Source: Azospirillum cavernae (GTDB taxonomy: Bacteria; Pseudomonadota; Alphaproteobacteria; Azospirillales; Azospirillaceae). Taken from it: DNA of 64,000 nt. A program made the translations under genes and the position numbers. Of this stretch, positions 1-8,384 are shown one piece after another; positions within the stretch are counted from its first letter, which is position 1; the number at the start of each line of letters is the position of its first letter. Where the stretch lies: positions 310,001 to 374,000 of the forward strand of contig NZ_QYUL01000004.1 in NCBI RefSeq assembly GCF_003590795.1, read 5' to 3'. The notes below the pieces were generated by a model. It did no database searches. It saw only the letters and a program-made list of their open reading frames with translations, and was not told the DNA's origin.

Positions 1-108
1 AATCAGTCGTCTCAACATGGCGGGCAGCATAACCCAAACCCGCCGGTCTTTGCCGCCGAATGATCGCCCGGCGTTTGGCATGGGGGATGACGACCGGGGC
101 GGACGGGG

Positions 109-3100
109 TCAGAAGGTTTCAGACGCCAGCGTCGCGTCGGTGGCGAGAACCCGGCCCAACTCCTTCTGGCCGAAACGCTCGAACAGCAGCGGCGTGGTGA
201 AGGTGTCGAGCAGGGTCGAGCTGATAAGCCCGCCGAAGATGGCGATGGCCACCGGCTGAAGGATTTCGGTGCCCGCCCGGTCCGACACCGCCATCAGCGG
301 AATCAGCGCCAAGCCCGCCGCCAGGGCGGTCATCAGCACCGGCGTCAGCCGTTCGGCGCAGCCGCGCAGGATCAAATCCCGGCCCATCGGCACGCCTTCG
401 TGCAGATGCAGATTGATGAAGTGGCTGACCTTCAACAGGCTGTTGCGCACGGCGACGCCGGTCACGGCGATGAAGCCGATCAAGGTGGCGAGGCTGAGAT
501 CCTGGCCGCTGATCCACAGGGCGGCGACGCTGCCCGCCACCGCCAGCGGCACGTTGCCCATCACAATCAGGCACAGCCGCCAGGAGCGGAAACGCTGGTG
601 CAAAACCAGGAAAATCAGCGCGATGGACACCGGCGTCAGAATCGCCATCATCATCCGCCCGCTTTCGCCCTCGCGGAAGCTGCCCTCCAAACTGGTGCGG
701 TAGCCGGTGGGAAGCGGGGTGTCGGCGATGACGTCGCGCATGGCCGCCACGATCTTCGCCGTGTCCGACCCGTCGGTGTTGGCCATGATGGCGATGCGCC
801 GCACCGCGTCTTCGCGCAGAATCAAGCTTGGCCCCGGCGTGATCGCCACCGTGGCGAAGGAGGAGATCGCCACCGACCCCGACGGCGTGTCGATGCGCAG
901 CAGGCCCAACCGTTCCGGCGCGCGGTCCTCGTCGGCCAGCCGCATCACCACGTCAAAGCGTCGGCCATTGTCGATGATCTGCGACACCGTCCGCCCGTTT
1001 GAAAAGCTTTCCAGCGCCTGGGTGATCGCCGCCGGGGTGATGCCGAACAGGTCGGCGCGCTCGTAATCGACCGTCACCCGCAGTTGCGGGGTGTATTGCT
1101 GCTGTTCGACCAGCAGATCGACCAAGCCGGGAATTCGGGCGAAGCGCGCCCGGAATTTTTCGGCCAGAGTCCGCAACGTCGACAGATCGTTCCCATAGAC
1201 TTTCAGAATGATGGCGCCGCGCACGCCGTTGTCTTCCGACTGCATCCGTTCGGTCAGGAACTGCGTCACCGCCAGATCGGCGGAGAAGATCGACAGGCGG
1301 TTGCGGATGTCGGCCATCACCTCGTGACGGCTGCGCCCCTGATCCAGCACGATCTTGATCGGCCATTCATTGTCGTTGACCGGATCGCCGTCGCCATCCT
1401 GCTCGTACCGCCCGGCGCGGCGGGACAGCGCGCGGACCTCCGGCACCTGCATGAGGATTTGCTCCGCCATATGGCCGATCTTGTAGGATTGGGCCAGCGA
1501 CGTTCCCGGGCTGAGCAGCATGGTCACATAGACGTTGCCCTCGTTGAATTCCGGCAGAAAAGAGCGCGGCAGCAGCGGGACCGAGGCGGCGGCGACCAGC
1601 ACCGCCGCGCCGACGCTCAGCAAAACGGGCCGCCCATGGTCGAGAACCCAACGCAACGCCCGCTCGTTCTCCCGCTTCAGCCAGCGGACGAAACGGCCCT
1701 CATGGGCGCGCTCCAGCGCGCGCATGCCGGGAAACAGGTAGGAGGCGAGCACCGGCGTGACCGTGACCGACACCACCAGACTGGCGAAGATCGAGACGAT
1801 GTAGGCCATCGCCAGCGGCCCGAACATCCGCCCCGGCTGCCCCGGCATGGCGAAGAGCGGGATGAAGACCAGCAGAATGATCGCGGTGGCGTAGACAATG
1901 CCCGACCGCACCTCTTGCGAGGCGCGCGCGATCACCATCAAGGTTGGATCCGGCTGGGCTTTTTTCCGGTTCTCGCCCAAACGGCGCAGGATGTTTTCAA
2001 CGTCCACCACCGAATCATCGACCAATTCGCCCAGCGCGATGGCGATGCCGCCCAAGGTCATGGTGTTCAGGGTCGCGCCAATCAGATGAAAGACGATGAC
2101 GCTGACCACCAGCGAAATCGGAATCGCCAGCAGGGAAATCGCGGTGGAGCGCACATTGGCCAGAAACAGCATCAGCACGACGGCGACGATGATGATCCCA
2201 TCGCGCACCACCGTGCCGACATTGCCGATGGCCTCATTGATCATGTCCGCTTGGCTGTAGGACACTTGGCCCAAGCGGATCCCGGCGGGCGCCGTCGTTT
2301 GCATGTCGGCCAGCAATTGGCGGATGGCGGCGTCCACCTGCACGGTGTTGGCCGACGGGTGCTTGACGATGGAGATGTTCACCGACGGCACGCCGTTGAA
2401 CGCCCCGTCGCCGCGCTTGACCCGAGGGGCGAAGCGCACCTCGCCGATTTGGCTGAGCAACACCGGCGTGCCGTCGCGGAAGGCGATCACCAGCTTGCGC
2501 ATGTCGTCCAGGCGAGCGGATTTGCCGATGTTGCGGATCGGGTATTCCTTGCCGGCGGCCTCGGCGAAGCCGCCGCTGCTGTTGGTGCCGAAGGCGGTCA
2601 GCGCCTGTTCGACCTGTTGCAGCGAGACGCCAAGGTCGCTCATCGCCACCGGGTTTGGCGTGAAGCGGAAGGTTTTGACCTCCCCGCCAATCAGAAAGGC
2701 CTGCGCCACCCCTTCCAGGGCGAGGAGGCGCGGGCGCAAGGTCCATTCGACATACTCGCGCAGCGCCATGGGGTCGGCCCCGCCGGTCACGCCCATATGC
2801 ATGATGAGGCCGGTGGCCGCCGACATCGGCGCCAGTTGCGGCGACAGCCCGGCGGGCAGCCGGTCGCGCAGTTGGGCCAGCCGTTCCGTCACCAATTGCC
2901 GGTTCCGGTAGGGATCGGTTCCCCAACCGAACACCACCATCACGCGGGAAAAGGCGGCGCTGGAGGTGCTGCGCACCCGCGTCACCCCGGCGGTTCCGCT
3001 CAAGGTCGCCTCGATGGGCTGGGTGACGAGCTGTTCGACCTCCTCCGCCGCCAGACTGCCCGATTCGGTGACGACGGTGACGGCGGGTTGCCGCAGTTCC

Positions 3101-3219
3101 GGCAGCAGGTCGATCGGCATGTCGCGGGCGACGAACAGGCCCCAACTGACCAGAATCAGCGCGGCGACCAGAACGAAGATGCGTTGCCGCAGGCTGAAGG
3201 CGACGACGGCCTGGAACAT
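109..3219 (-). CDS. RND efflux permease, CusA/CzcA-like
   Basis: This 1036-residue protein has the usual length and layout of an inner-membrane RND proton antiporter. It starts with a transmembrane helix after a short cytoplasmic stretch (MFQAVVAFSLRQRIFVL), has two large periplasmic loops, and carries charged residues in the fourth helix (GELVDDSVVDVENILRR, Asp401/Asp402) where RND pumps relay protons. The DD..VDVEN pattern is closer to heavy-metal (HME) pumps than to AcrB-type drug pumps, but the substrate cannot be read from sequence. It is the last gene of a minus-strand operon, behind an adaptor (3866-5380) and a small membrane-anchored protein (3273-3869). No outer-membrane channel gene lies in the window. 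Confidence 0.9.
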   Translation of the reverse strand: MFQAVVAFSLRQRIFVLVAALILVSWGLFVARDMPIDLLPELRQPAVTVVTESGSLAAEEVEQLVTQPIEATLSGTAGVTRVRSTSSAAFSRVMVVFGWGTDPYRNRQLVTERLAQLRDRLPAGLSPQLAPMSAATGLIMHMGVTGGADPMALREYVEWTLRPRLLALEGVAQAFLIGGEVKTFRFTPNPVAMSDLGVSLQQVEQALTAFGTNSSGGFAEAAGKEYPIRNIGKSARLDDMRKLVIAFRDGTPVLLSQIGEVRFAPRVKRGDGAFNGVPSVNISIVKHPSANTVQVDAAIRQLLADMQTTAPAGIRLGQVSYSQADMINEAIGNVGTVVRDGIIIVAVVLMLFLANVRSTAISLLAIPISLVVSVIVFHLIGATLNTMTLGGIAIALGELVDDSVVDVENILRRLGENRKKAQPDPTLMVIARASQEVRSGIVYATAIILLVFIPLFAMPGQPGRMFGPLAMAYIVSIFASLVVSVTVTPVLASYLFPGMRALERAHEGRFVRWLKRENERALRWVLDHGRPVLLSVGAAVLVAAASVPLLPRSFLPEFNEGNVYVTMLLSPGTSLAQSYKIGHMAEQILMQVPEVRALSRRAGRYEQDGDGDPVNDNEWPIKIVLDQGRSRHEVMADIRNRLSIFSADLAVTQFLTERMQSEDNGVRGAIILKVYGNDLSTLRTLAEKFRARFARIPGLVDLLVEQQQYTPQLRVTVDYERADLFGITPAAITQALESFSNGRTVSQIIDNGRRFDVVMRLADEDRAPERLGLLRIDTPSGSVAISSFATVAITPGPSLILREDAVRRIAIMANTDGSDTAKIVAAMRDVIADTPLPTGYRTSLEGSFREGESGRMMMAILTPVSIALIFLVLHQRFRSWRLCLIVMGNVPLAVAGSVAALWISGQDLSLATLIGFIAVTGVAVRNSLLKVSHFINLHLHEGVPMGRDLILRGCAERLTPVLMTALAAGLALIPLMAVSDRAGTEILQPVAIAIFGGLISSTLLDTFTTPLLFERFGQKELGRVLATDATLASETF

Positions 3220-3272
3220 CGCAAGACCTCACGCGTGGAAAGAGCGGGGAAACAGTAGGGACGCGGCGGCGT

Positions 3273-3869
3273 TCAGGCCGCGTGCGCGGGCGGCGCCGGG
3301 AGTGGGGTTTCGACGCGCCGCTTCCGGCGGCTCCACCACCGCATGGCCAGAAGGCCGCCACCGGCGCCGACCAGCCCGGACAGCAGGGCGATCACCAGCA
3401 CGCGGCCAGGGCCGCTCCCCGTGGATTTGGCGGCGGCGGCGTCCTCATAGACCAGAGTCGCCGTCTGCTCGCCGCCGCCATCGGCGGTTTTGAGCGACAG
3501 GGTGAAGACGTCCTGACTTTGGCCGGAGCGTTTGAACGGGCCGATGAACAGGCCGGGCGCCTGCTCGGTCAGCGCCACCGGCGCGCGCTTGCCGCTGCGC
3601 AAAACGGTGAGCGTCGCCCCTTCCAGCGGCTCGTTGCCGTCCACCCGGTCGACAAAGGCGTAAAGCCGGTCGCCATTCACCACCAAAACAACGTCGGCGT
3701 CGTTGATGTGAACCGTCACGCGGGGCGACCGGACGGGGGAGTCCTCGTCGCCGTCCGCCAAAGCGGCGGCAGGGCCAAGGAAAAACCCGCCGATCAACAG
3801 CCACAGGACCGCGAACCGCGCCAAAGCCGGTTGAAAAGGACGCATCGTCCGCATCGCCGATTCCATCAT
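3273..3869 (-). CDS. Small membrane-anchored periplasmic protein of the RND operon
   Basis: This 198-residue protein begins at an ATG overlapping the stop of the adaptor gene (ATGA, 3866-3869). I preferred this start over a longer in-frame one at 4013 because the overlap implies translational coupling and the longer N-terminus reads as out-of-frame adaptor sequence. It has a signal peptide (ARFAVLWLLIGGFFLGPAAALA), a beta-rich central region, and a C-terminal transmembrane helix followed by basic residues (MRWWSRRKRRVE), so it is likely anchored with its body in the periplasm. I do not recognise a named family. Its position between adaptor and pump suggests an accessory or sensing role. Confidence 0.7.
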   Translation of the reverse strand: MMESAMRTMRPFQPALARFAVLWLLIGGFFLGPAAALADGDEDSPVRSPRVTVHINDADVVLVVNGDRLYAFVDRVDGNEPLEGATLTVLRSGKRAPVALTEQAPGLFIGPFKRSGQSQDVFTLSLKTADGGGEQTATLVYEDAAAAKSTGSGPGRVLVIALLSGLVGAGGGLLAMRWWSRRKRRVETPLPAPPAHAA

Positions 3870-5380
3870 TGCACCTGCGCCATCAGGCTGATTCCGCGAA
3901 CGACGATCCGCGCGCCCTCTTTCACCCCATTCAGGATCAACACGGTCTGGGCGTCGATGTCCTGGGTTTGAACCGCGTGCGGCACGAAGGTTTCGGCGTC
4001 GGTCTGTTCCCAAACCTGCTGAAGCCCGTCCGCGCCCACGGAAATCGCCGCGCGCGGCGTCGGCATCCCGCGCTGGGTGTGATGCTCCCCGCGCAGCAGG
4101 ATGGCCGCCGGGCGCCCCACCCGCAGCCCCTTGGGCGGGTTGTCGATGCGGAACAGCATCGGGGTGGATTGCTGGCGCACCGCCGGGCCGCTGCCGACAT
4201 AGGTGACGTTCAGGGTCTGCCCCTCCGGCGTGCGGGCGGTGGCGGTCGTTCCGGGGGCCGCCTCCGACGCGATCATCGGATCGGGCACCGTGGCTTCAAC
4301 CCACAGACGTTTCGGATTGACGATGTCGAAGACCATTTCGCCCGGCTGGGCGACCCGCCCGGCCACCGCCGTGGTCGAGGCGATCACCCCGTCGATGGGG
4401 GAGCGCAGAAACTCTTGTGTTTTCAGCATCGGCAGCAGGGCCGCGCGCTCCTGCCGCAAGCCGTCGAGGCGGATTTCCATCTGAATGATCTTGCCCTCGC
4501 GGAAGGGTACGAAGCTGAATTGCTTCATCATTTCGATGCTTTCGGCGGTTTGCCGGATTTCGTGGGTCAGGCGGGCGACCTCGCGCCGGACCTGGCTGCG
4601 GTCCACCACCCCGACCACCGGCACGACATAGCCCAGCACCTGGCCTTTGCTCACCGCGTCGCCCAGCACCGGCATGCCGGTTTCCGGCGGCTCGATCCGG
4701 CCCAGCAACCCGGCCTCGACCTGCCCATGCGCCTGGGGGTCGGGGATGATCCGCCCGTTCAGCTTGATGCCCGCGCGCACCTCCGTCTCGCTCAAGCGCT
4801 GGGTCCGCAGCTCGAACATGCGTTGCAGGCTTTTCGGCACGAAGTAAGACCCGTCAGGGTTGCGGGCCGAACGGTCATACAGAAGATTGGCCAGAAGACC
4901 GGGTTCGATGGGCTTGAGCGCGGTGGTTTCCGCCGATTCGTCGGACGGCGGCGGCGGGGCGGCTGTGGCGACCGTGGGCGGCGGCGGGACCGCAGCGGGG
5001 AGCGTCTTGGCCGCTGGGGGATTGGGGTCGGTCCCCTTCGGAAGATCGGCGATGGAATCGACGAAATCGGCCCGCTCAAGCGGCGTCGAATTGATTCCGA
5101 TCATGTAGGAGGTTTCGTAGAGCGCCTGCCCCACCCCGGAATAAAAGGACGCGGCTTTGTCGGCGACCGACCAGAAGGCCCACGACCCGCCCTGATAGAG
5201 CGATTGCGCGGCGGCGCCAACCGTCTGACTCGCCGTGTCCAGGGCGGAGGCGGCAGGCGCGGCGGGGGAGGACGCGTCCGCCGCCAGACCGGGGGACGCC
5301 GCGCCCGCCGCCAGCAAAAACGCCAGTCCGGCCATTCGCGCCGCGCTGTTTCGACCGTCATGTTTCGGCATCGGTTTCAT
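3866..5380 (-). CDS. RND periplasmic adaptor (membrane fusion protein)
   Basis: This 504-residue protein starts with a basic N-terminus and hydrophobic signal sequence (MAGLAFLLAAGAASPGLAADA). It has adaptor features: a split lipoyl-like region (GQVLGYVVPVVGVVDRSQV then SPIDGVIASTTAVAGRVAQPG), a helical hairpin between the halves (VRREVARLTHEIRQTAESIE), and a beta-barrel C-terminus. It would bridge the permease at 109-3219 to an outer-membrane channel. An N-terminal extension of about 150 residues rich in Ala and Pro, including a PPPPTVATAAPPPPS linker, precedes the core and is longer than usual. The gene diverges from the hpa cluster and leads its own operon. Confidence 0.85.
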   Translation of the reverse strand: MKPMPKHDGRNSAARMAGLAFLLAAGAASPGLAADASSPAAPAASALDTASQTVGAAAQSLYQGGSWAFWSVADKAASFYSGVGQALYETSYMIGINSTPLERADFVDSIADLPKGTDPNPPAAKTLPAAVPPPPTVATAAPPPPSDESAETTALKPIEPGLLANLLYDRSARNPDGSYFVPKSLQRMFELRTQRLSETEVRAGIKLNGRIIPDPQAHGQVEAGLLGRIEPPETGMPVLGDAVSKGQVLGYVVPVVGVVDRSQVRREVARLTHEIRQTAESIEMMKQFSFVPFREGKIIQMEIRLDGLRQERAALLPMLKTQEFLRSPIDGVIASTTAVAGRVAQPGEMVFDIVNPKRLWVEATVPDPMIASEAAPGTTATARTPEGQTLNVTYVGSGPAVRQQSTPMLFRIDNPPKGLRVGRPAAILLRGEHHTQRGMPTPRAAISVGADGLQQVWEQTDAETFVPHAVQTQDIDAQTVLILNGVKEGARIVVRGISLMAQVQ

Positions 5381-5505
5381 GGTCGCTCAAAAAATTGGCA
5401 ATCGGTCCCGCCCGGACATTGAGCAGAAATCCTCCTACGAATCAATGAATCCGCTGTGACAACGGCGATGCTGTGGCCCCCGAGGGAGGGACGCATCGCG
5501 TCGAT

Positions 5506-5553
5506 TCATCCGCTTGACTAATTAACATGTTAATGTTTAACTCGTTAACATCA
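5506..5553 (+). promoter_or_regulatory. hpa promoter/operator, copy A
   Basis: This 48-bp stretch recurs with one mismatch at 6658-6705. It contains TTGACT (5514-5519) and, 16 bp on, TTTAAC (5536-5541), a plausible -35/-10 pair. Between them is a perfect 14-bp palindrome ATTAACATGTTAAT (5521-5534), followed by a second TTAAC-N2-GTTAA site (5537-5548). The same core lies in the hpaR-hpaE promoter, so HpaR is the likely binder (inference). This copy would drive the aldolase gene at 5802. Confidence 0.7.
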
Positions 5554-5633
5554 TAACGGACAAACGGGCGTCCCTGGCGCGCCGCCGATCACGGCGGGCA
5601 TCCGGGAAAGCAACCGTAAACGGAGGAAACCTC

Positions 5634-5696
5634 ATGACCCATGCGAAACGCGCGGCGGGATTGATTGGCCCTGTTTCAACGGTTCTTGGCGTTTGA
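5634..5696 (+). pseudogene. 20-codon remnant of a TRAP binding-protein start
   Basis: The segment GGAGGAAACCTC followed by ATGACCCATGCGAAACGC is almost identical to the ribosome-binding site and first codons of the TRAP binding-protein gene at 6767. Here it encodes MTHAKRAAG and then diverges, stopping after 20 codons. Together with promoter copy A it looks like the left half of a duplication whose remaining coding part was lost or replaced by the aldolase gene. It has a good Shine-Dalgarno sequence and could still be translated as a short leader peptide, but nothing shows that it has a function. Confidence 0.6.
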
Positions 5697-5801
5697 GGAA
5701 ACCCGATGTCCGGCGCATGATCGGCGTGTGACGGCCTGTCTCGGCGTTCGCCATCGTTGCGCAAGCCCCCGGCAAACCAATCCCTGACACAGAGGAGACC
5801 C

Positions 5802-6572
5802 ATGGGAATGACCGATTCCGCCTTCATCCGTCCCGCCCGCTTCAGCCCCGAGGAATGGGAGGCGCGCGTCCAACTGGCCGCCGCGTACCGGATTTTCGAT
5901 CATCTGGGCTGGACCGAACTGATTTACAATCACATCTCGCTGCGCGTGCCGGGGCCGGACGCGCATTTCCTCATCAATCCTTTTGGCCTGCATTACAGCG
6001 AAGTGTGCGCCTCGAATCTGGTCAAGGTGGACGTCGACGGGGCCACCATCGGCCATTCCGACTGGCCGATCAATCCAGCGGGCTTCACCTTTCACGGCGC
6101 CATCCACGCCACCCTGCCCGATGCCCATTGCGTCATGCATGTTCACACCACGCCGACCCAGGCGGTCTGTTGCCTGAAGGACGGGTTGAGCTTCACCAAC
6201 TTCTACGCCGCGCAGTTGTATGGAAAGATCGCCTATCACGAGTTTGAAGGCATCACCGTCCATCGCGAAGAAGGCAGGCGCATCCTGGACAGCGCCCAGG
6301 GCAAGCCGGTCCTGATGCTGCGCAACCATGGTCCTGTGACCATCGGGTTCAATCTGCCGCAGGCCTTTTCCTTGATGTGGCTGTTCAACCGGGCCTGCGA
6401 GGTGCAGCTCGCGACGATGTCGATGGGCGAAGCCACGCCAATCCCAACGCCGGTTCTGGAAAAATGCGTCCGGGATTCGCTGAACTTCGATCCCAAATTC
6501 GGCGCGGGCCAAGACGCGTTCGCCGCGCTTCAGCGCATCGTTGATCGGGTTGATCCGACCTACCGCCGCTGA
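5802..6572 (+). CDS. Class II aldolase/adducin-family protein
   Basis: This 256-residue protein has the class II aldolase/adducin fold signature: candidate metal ligands His113 and His115 (CVMHVHTT) and His176 (RNHGPVTIG). At the position of the catalytic Glu of L-fuculose-phosphate aldolase it reads NPAGFTFHGAIH, the adducin-like version, so classical aldol cleavage is doubtful. The ATG at 5802 (with another at 5808) follows AGAGGAG; a longer in-frame start at 5757 lacks such a site. It is the first gene after promoter copy A and precedes the TRAP genes. Its role in hydroxyphenylacetate metabolism is unknown; the canonical lower-pathway aldolase is HpaI at 13452. Confidence 0.8.
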   Translation: MGMTDSAFIRPARFSPEEWEARVQLAAAYRIFDHLGWTELIYNHISLRVPGPDAHFLINPFGLHYSEVCASNLVKVDVDGATIGHSDWPINPAGFTFHGAIHATLPDAHCVMHVHTTPTQAVCCLKDGLSFTNFYAAQLYGKIAYHEFEGITVHREEGRRILDSAQGKPVLMLRNHGPVTIGFNLPQAFSLMWLFNRACEVQLATMSMGEATPIPTPVLEKCVRDSLNFDPKFGAGQDAFAALQRIVDRVDPTYRR

Positions 6573-6657
6573 TCGCGCGACACGGGCGCGTCCCCCGCGC
6601 CCGACCTGTCCAAAACAGGGATCGGCGAGGCGCGCCCAAGATCGCGCGCAGGGGCAA

Positions 6658-6705
6658 TCATCCGCTTGACTAATTAACATGTTAATGTTTAACTTGTTAA
6701 CATCA
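6658..6705 (+). promoter_or_regulatory. hpa promoter/operator, copy B
   Basis: This is the second copy of the 48-bp element, differing only at 6695 (T instead of C). It has TTGACT (6666-6671), a 16-bp spacer and TTTAAC (6688-6693), the perfect palindrome ATTAACATGTTAAT (6673-6686), and TTAACTTGTTAA (6689-6700). It sits about 60 bp upstream of the TRAP binding-protein start and would drive the transporter and hpaG-hpaI genes under the same repressor as copy A. Confidence 0.7.
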
Positions 6706-6716
6706 AAATCAAACGA

Positions 6717-6751
6717 GCCGACGCCCCGTGATTCGCCCCGAGGGCGTCGGC
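6717..6751 (+). promoter_or_regulatory. 5' UTR hairpin before TRAP dctP
   Basis: GCCGACGCCC (6717-6726) pairs perfectly with GGGCGTCGGC (6742-6751) around a 15-nt loop, two bases before the GGAGGAAA ribosome-binding site. It lies downstream of promoter copy B and may stabilise the mRNA 5' end. No ligand-binding structure is evident, and a different hairpin occupies the leader of copy A. Confidence 0.45.
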
Positions 6752-6766
6752 ATGGAGGAAACCTCA

Positions 6767-7798
6767 ATGACCCATGCGAAACGCGCGGTGGGACCGCTCG
6801 GTCTTTCCCTGATGGCGCTGCTGGCCGCCAGCCCGGTCGCCGCTGAAACCGTCACGCTGAAAATCGCTCATTTCCTGCCGCCCAGCTCCCCGGCGCAAAA
6901 GCAGGTGATCGAGCCATGGTGCGCCAAGCTGGGGGAGGAATCCGGCGGCCAGATCAAATGCCAGATTTATCCGGCGCTGCAATTGGGCGGCACGGCGGGA
7001 CAACTGGTCGATCTCGCCAAGAACGGCGTCGCCGACATCGTGTGGACGGCCCCCGGCTATTCCGCCGGCCGCTTCCCGATCATCGAGACGATGGAGTTGC
7101 CCTTCATCGTCCGCGACGCCAAATCCGGCAGCCGCGCCGTGTGGGAGTTTTTCGAGCGCCACGCGGTCAAGGAGTTCGACGCTTACAAGGTGCTGGCGGT
7201 CTACTCCAACGGCGGCGACACCTTCCACACCGCCGCCAAGGCGATTGACAGCCTGGACAGCATGAAGGGGATGAAACTGCGCGCCCCGACCCGCATGAGT
7301 TCCAAGGCGCTGCTCGCGCTGGGGGCCACGCCTGTCAACATGCCCCCGGCCCAGGTGACGGAAGCGATTTCCAAAGGCGTTGTGGACGGCGCGATGGCCG
7401 CCTGGGAGGTCGTGACGCCGACCAAGCTCCAGGAAGTCACCAAATTCCACGAGGATCCGCCGAACGGTCAGCCTTACTACGCTGGAACGGTTCTGGCCTT
7501 GTTGATGAACAAGCCCCGCTACGCGGCCTTGCCGACCGACGTCAAGGCGGTGATCGACCGGAACAGCGGCGCTCCGCTGGTCGAGATCTTCGGATCGGTT
7601 TGGGACGGCGTGATCGCGGCGACCAAGCTCCAGGTCGTGAAGGAGGGCGGGATGGTCGTCACGCAAAGCCAAAGCGATTACGACGCCATGCGCGCCGCCA
7701 CCCGCGTGGTGGAGGAGGACTGGTTGAAGGAGGTTGGCGCGCGCGGCGTGGACGGCGCGGCGCTGGTCGCCGACGCCCGCGCGCTCGCCGCCCGCTGA
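6767..7798 (+). CDS. TRAP transporter substrate-binding protein (DctP type)
   Basis: This 343-residue protein has a signal peptide (LSLMALLAASPVAA, cleavage near residue 26) and the DctP/TAXI-like fold with typical segments such as GMKLRAPTRMSSKALLALGA and AQVTEAISKGVVDGAM. It should bind an organic acid in the periplasm and deliver it to the permeases encoded just downstream. The ATG at 6767 follows GGAGGAAA; an upstream in-frame start at 6728 falls in the leader hairpin. Because it is embedded in the hpa operon behind an HpaR-type operator, 4-hydroxyphenylacetate or a related aromatic acid is the likely substrate (inference). Confidence 0.85.
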   Translation: MTHAKRAVGPLGLSLMALLAASPVAAETVTLKIAHFLPPSSPAQKQVIEPWCAKLGEESGGQIKCQIYPALQLGGTAGQLVDLAKNGVADIVWTAPGYSAGRFPIIETMELPFIVRDAKSGSRAVWEFFERHAVKEFDAYKVLAVYSNGGDTFHTAAKAIDSLDSMKGMKLRAPTRMSSKALLALGATPVNMPPAQVTEAISKGVVDGAMAAWEVVTPTKLQEVTKFHEDPPNGQPYYAGTVLALLMNKPRYAALPTDVKAVIDRNSGAPLVEIFGSVWDGVIAATKLQVVKEGGMVVTQSQSDYDAMRAATRVVEEDWLKEVGARGVDGAALVADARALAAR

Positions 7799-7823
7799 CC
7801 ATCCGCACGGGAGTGTCCCCATC

Positions 7824-8384
7824 ATGCAGGAACCCATGGGATTGCCCGCCGACCCACCGGCGGCGCGCGGGGTCGAACGGTTGCTGTTGACCAGCGCCAA
7901 GGGCTGCGCGCTGGTCGGCGGCGGCCTGTTCATCGGCTTGATCGTCATGTCCTTGGTCTCGATCATCGGGCGCAAGCTGGCCAACGCGCCGATCACCGGC
8001 GACGTCGAGCTGATGCAAGTCGGCACGGCGGTCGCGGCGGCGGCCTTTCTGCCGCTCTGCACCACGCTGGGCGAGCATTTGCGGGTCGATTTCTTCACCG
8101 AATTCGCCCCGGCGCCGGTTCGCCGTTTCCTGGACGCCGTGTCGGACCTGCTCCTCGGGCTGGTCGCCTTGCTTTTGACATGGCGCGCCGGGCTTCAGAC
8201 CCTGGACATCCGCGAGGCGGCGGAGGTCACGCCGCTGCTGGGCATTCCGATCTGGCTGGCGATGGCGGGGATGCTTCCCAGTCTGGCCCTGGTCGCTTTG
8301 TGCGCCCTGGCGCGCGGCTGGCGGGATTTGTCGGCGGGCGCGAGCGTTGCGTTTTCTCGTCACACGACGGAGGCGCGGTCATGA
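7824..8384 (+). CDS. TRAP transporter small permease (DctQ type)
   Basis: This 186-residue membrane protein has four hydrophobic segments and the DctQ-like core (MSLVSIIGRKLANAPITGDVEL, TTLGEHLRVDFF). It forms the small integral subunit of a sodium-driven TRAP carrier with the proteins encoded at 6767 and 8381. I start it at ATG 7824; the in-frame stretch back to 7734 overlaps the binding-protein gene. The stop overlaps the next start as ATGA, so it is probably coupled to the large permease. Confidence 0.85.
   Translation: MQEPMGLPADPPAARGVERLLLTSAKGCALVGGGLFIGLIVMSLVSIIGRKLANAPITGDVELMQVGTAVAAAAFLPLCTTLGEHLRVDFFTEFAPAPVRRFLDAVSDLLLGLVALLLTWRAGLQTLDIREAAEVTPLLGIPIWLAMAGMLPSLALVALCALARGWRDLSAGASVAFSRHTTEARS

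Noticed and set aside
1..108. Possible coding end or regulatory site at the left edge
   Set aside because: Nothing beyond a short open frame over the RND 3' end is visible, and the sequence upstream is outside the window.
1084..3258. A 724-residue open frame on the plus strand across the RND gene
   Set aside because: Composition is dominated by Arg, Gln, His and Gly, no known motif appears, and it mirrors the RND gene. Similar antisense frames at 17992-20877 and 58153-60579 are rejected for the same reason.
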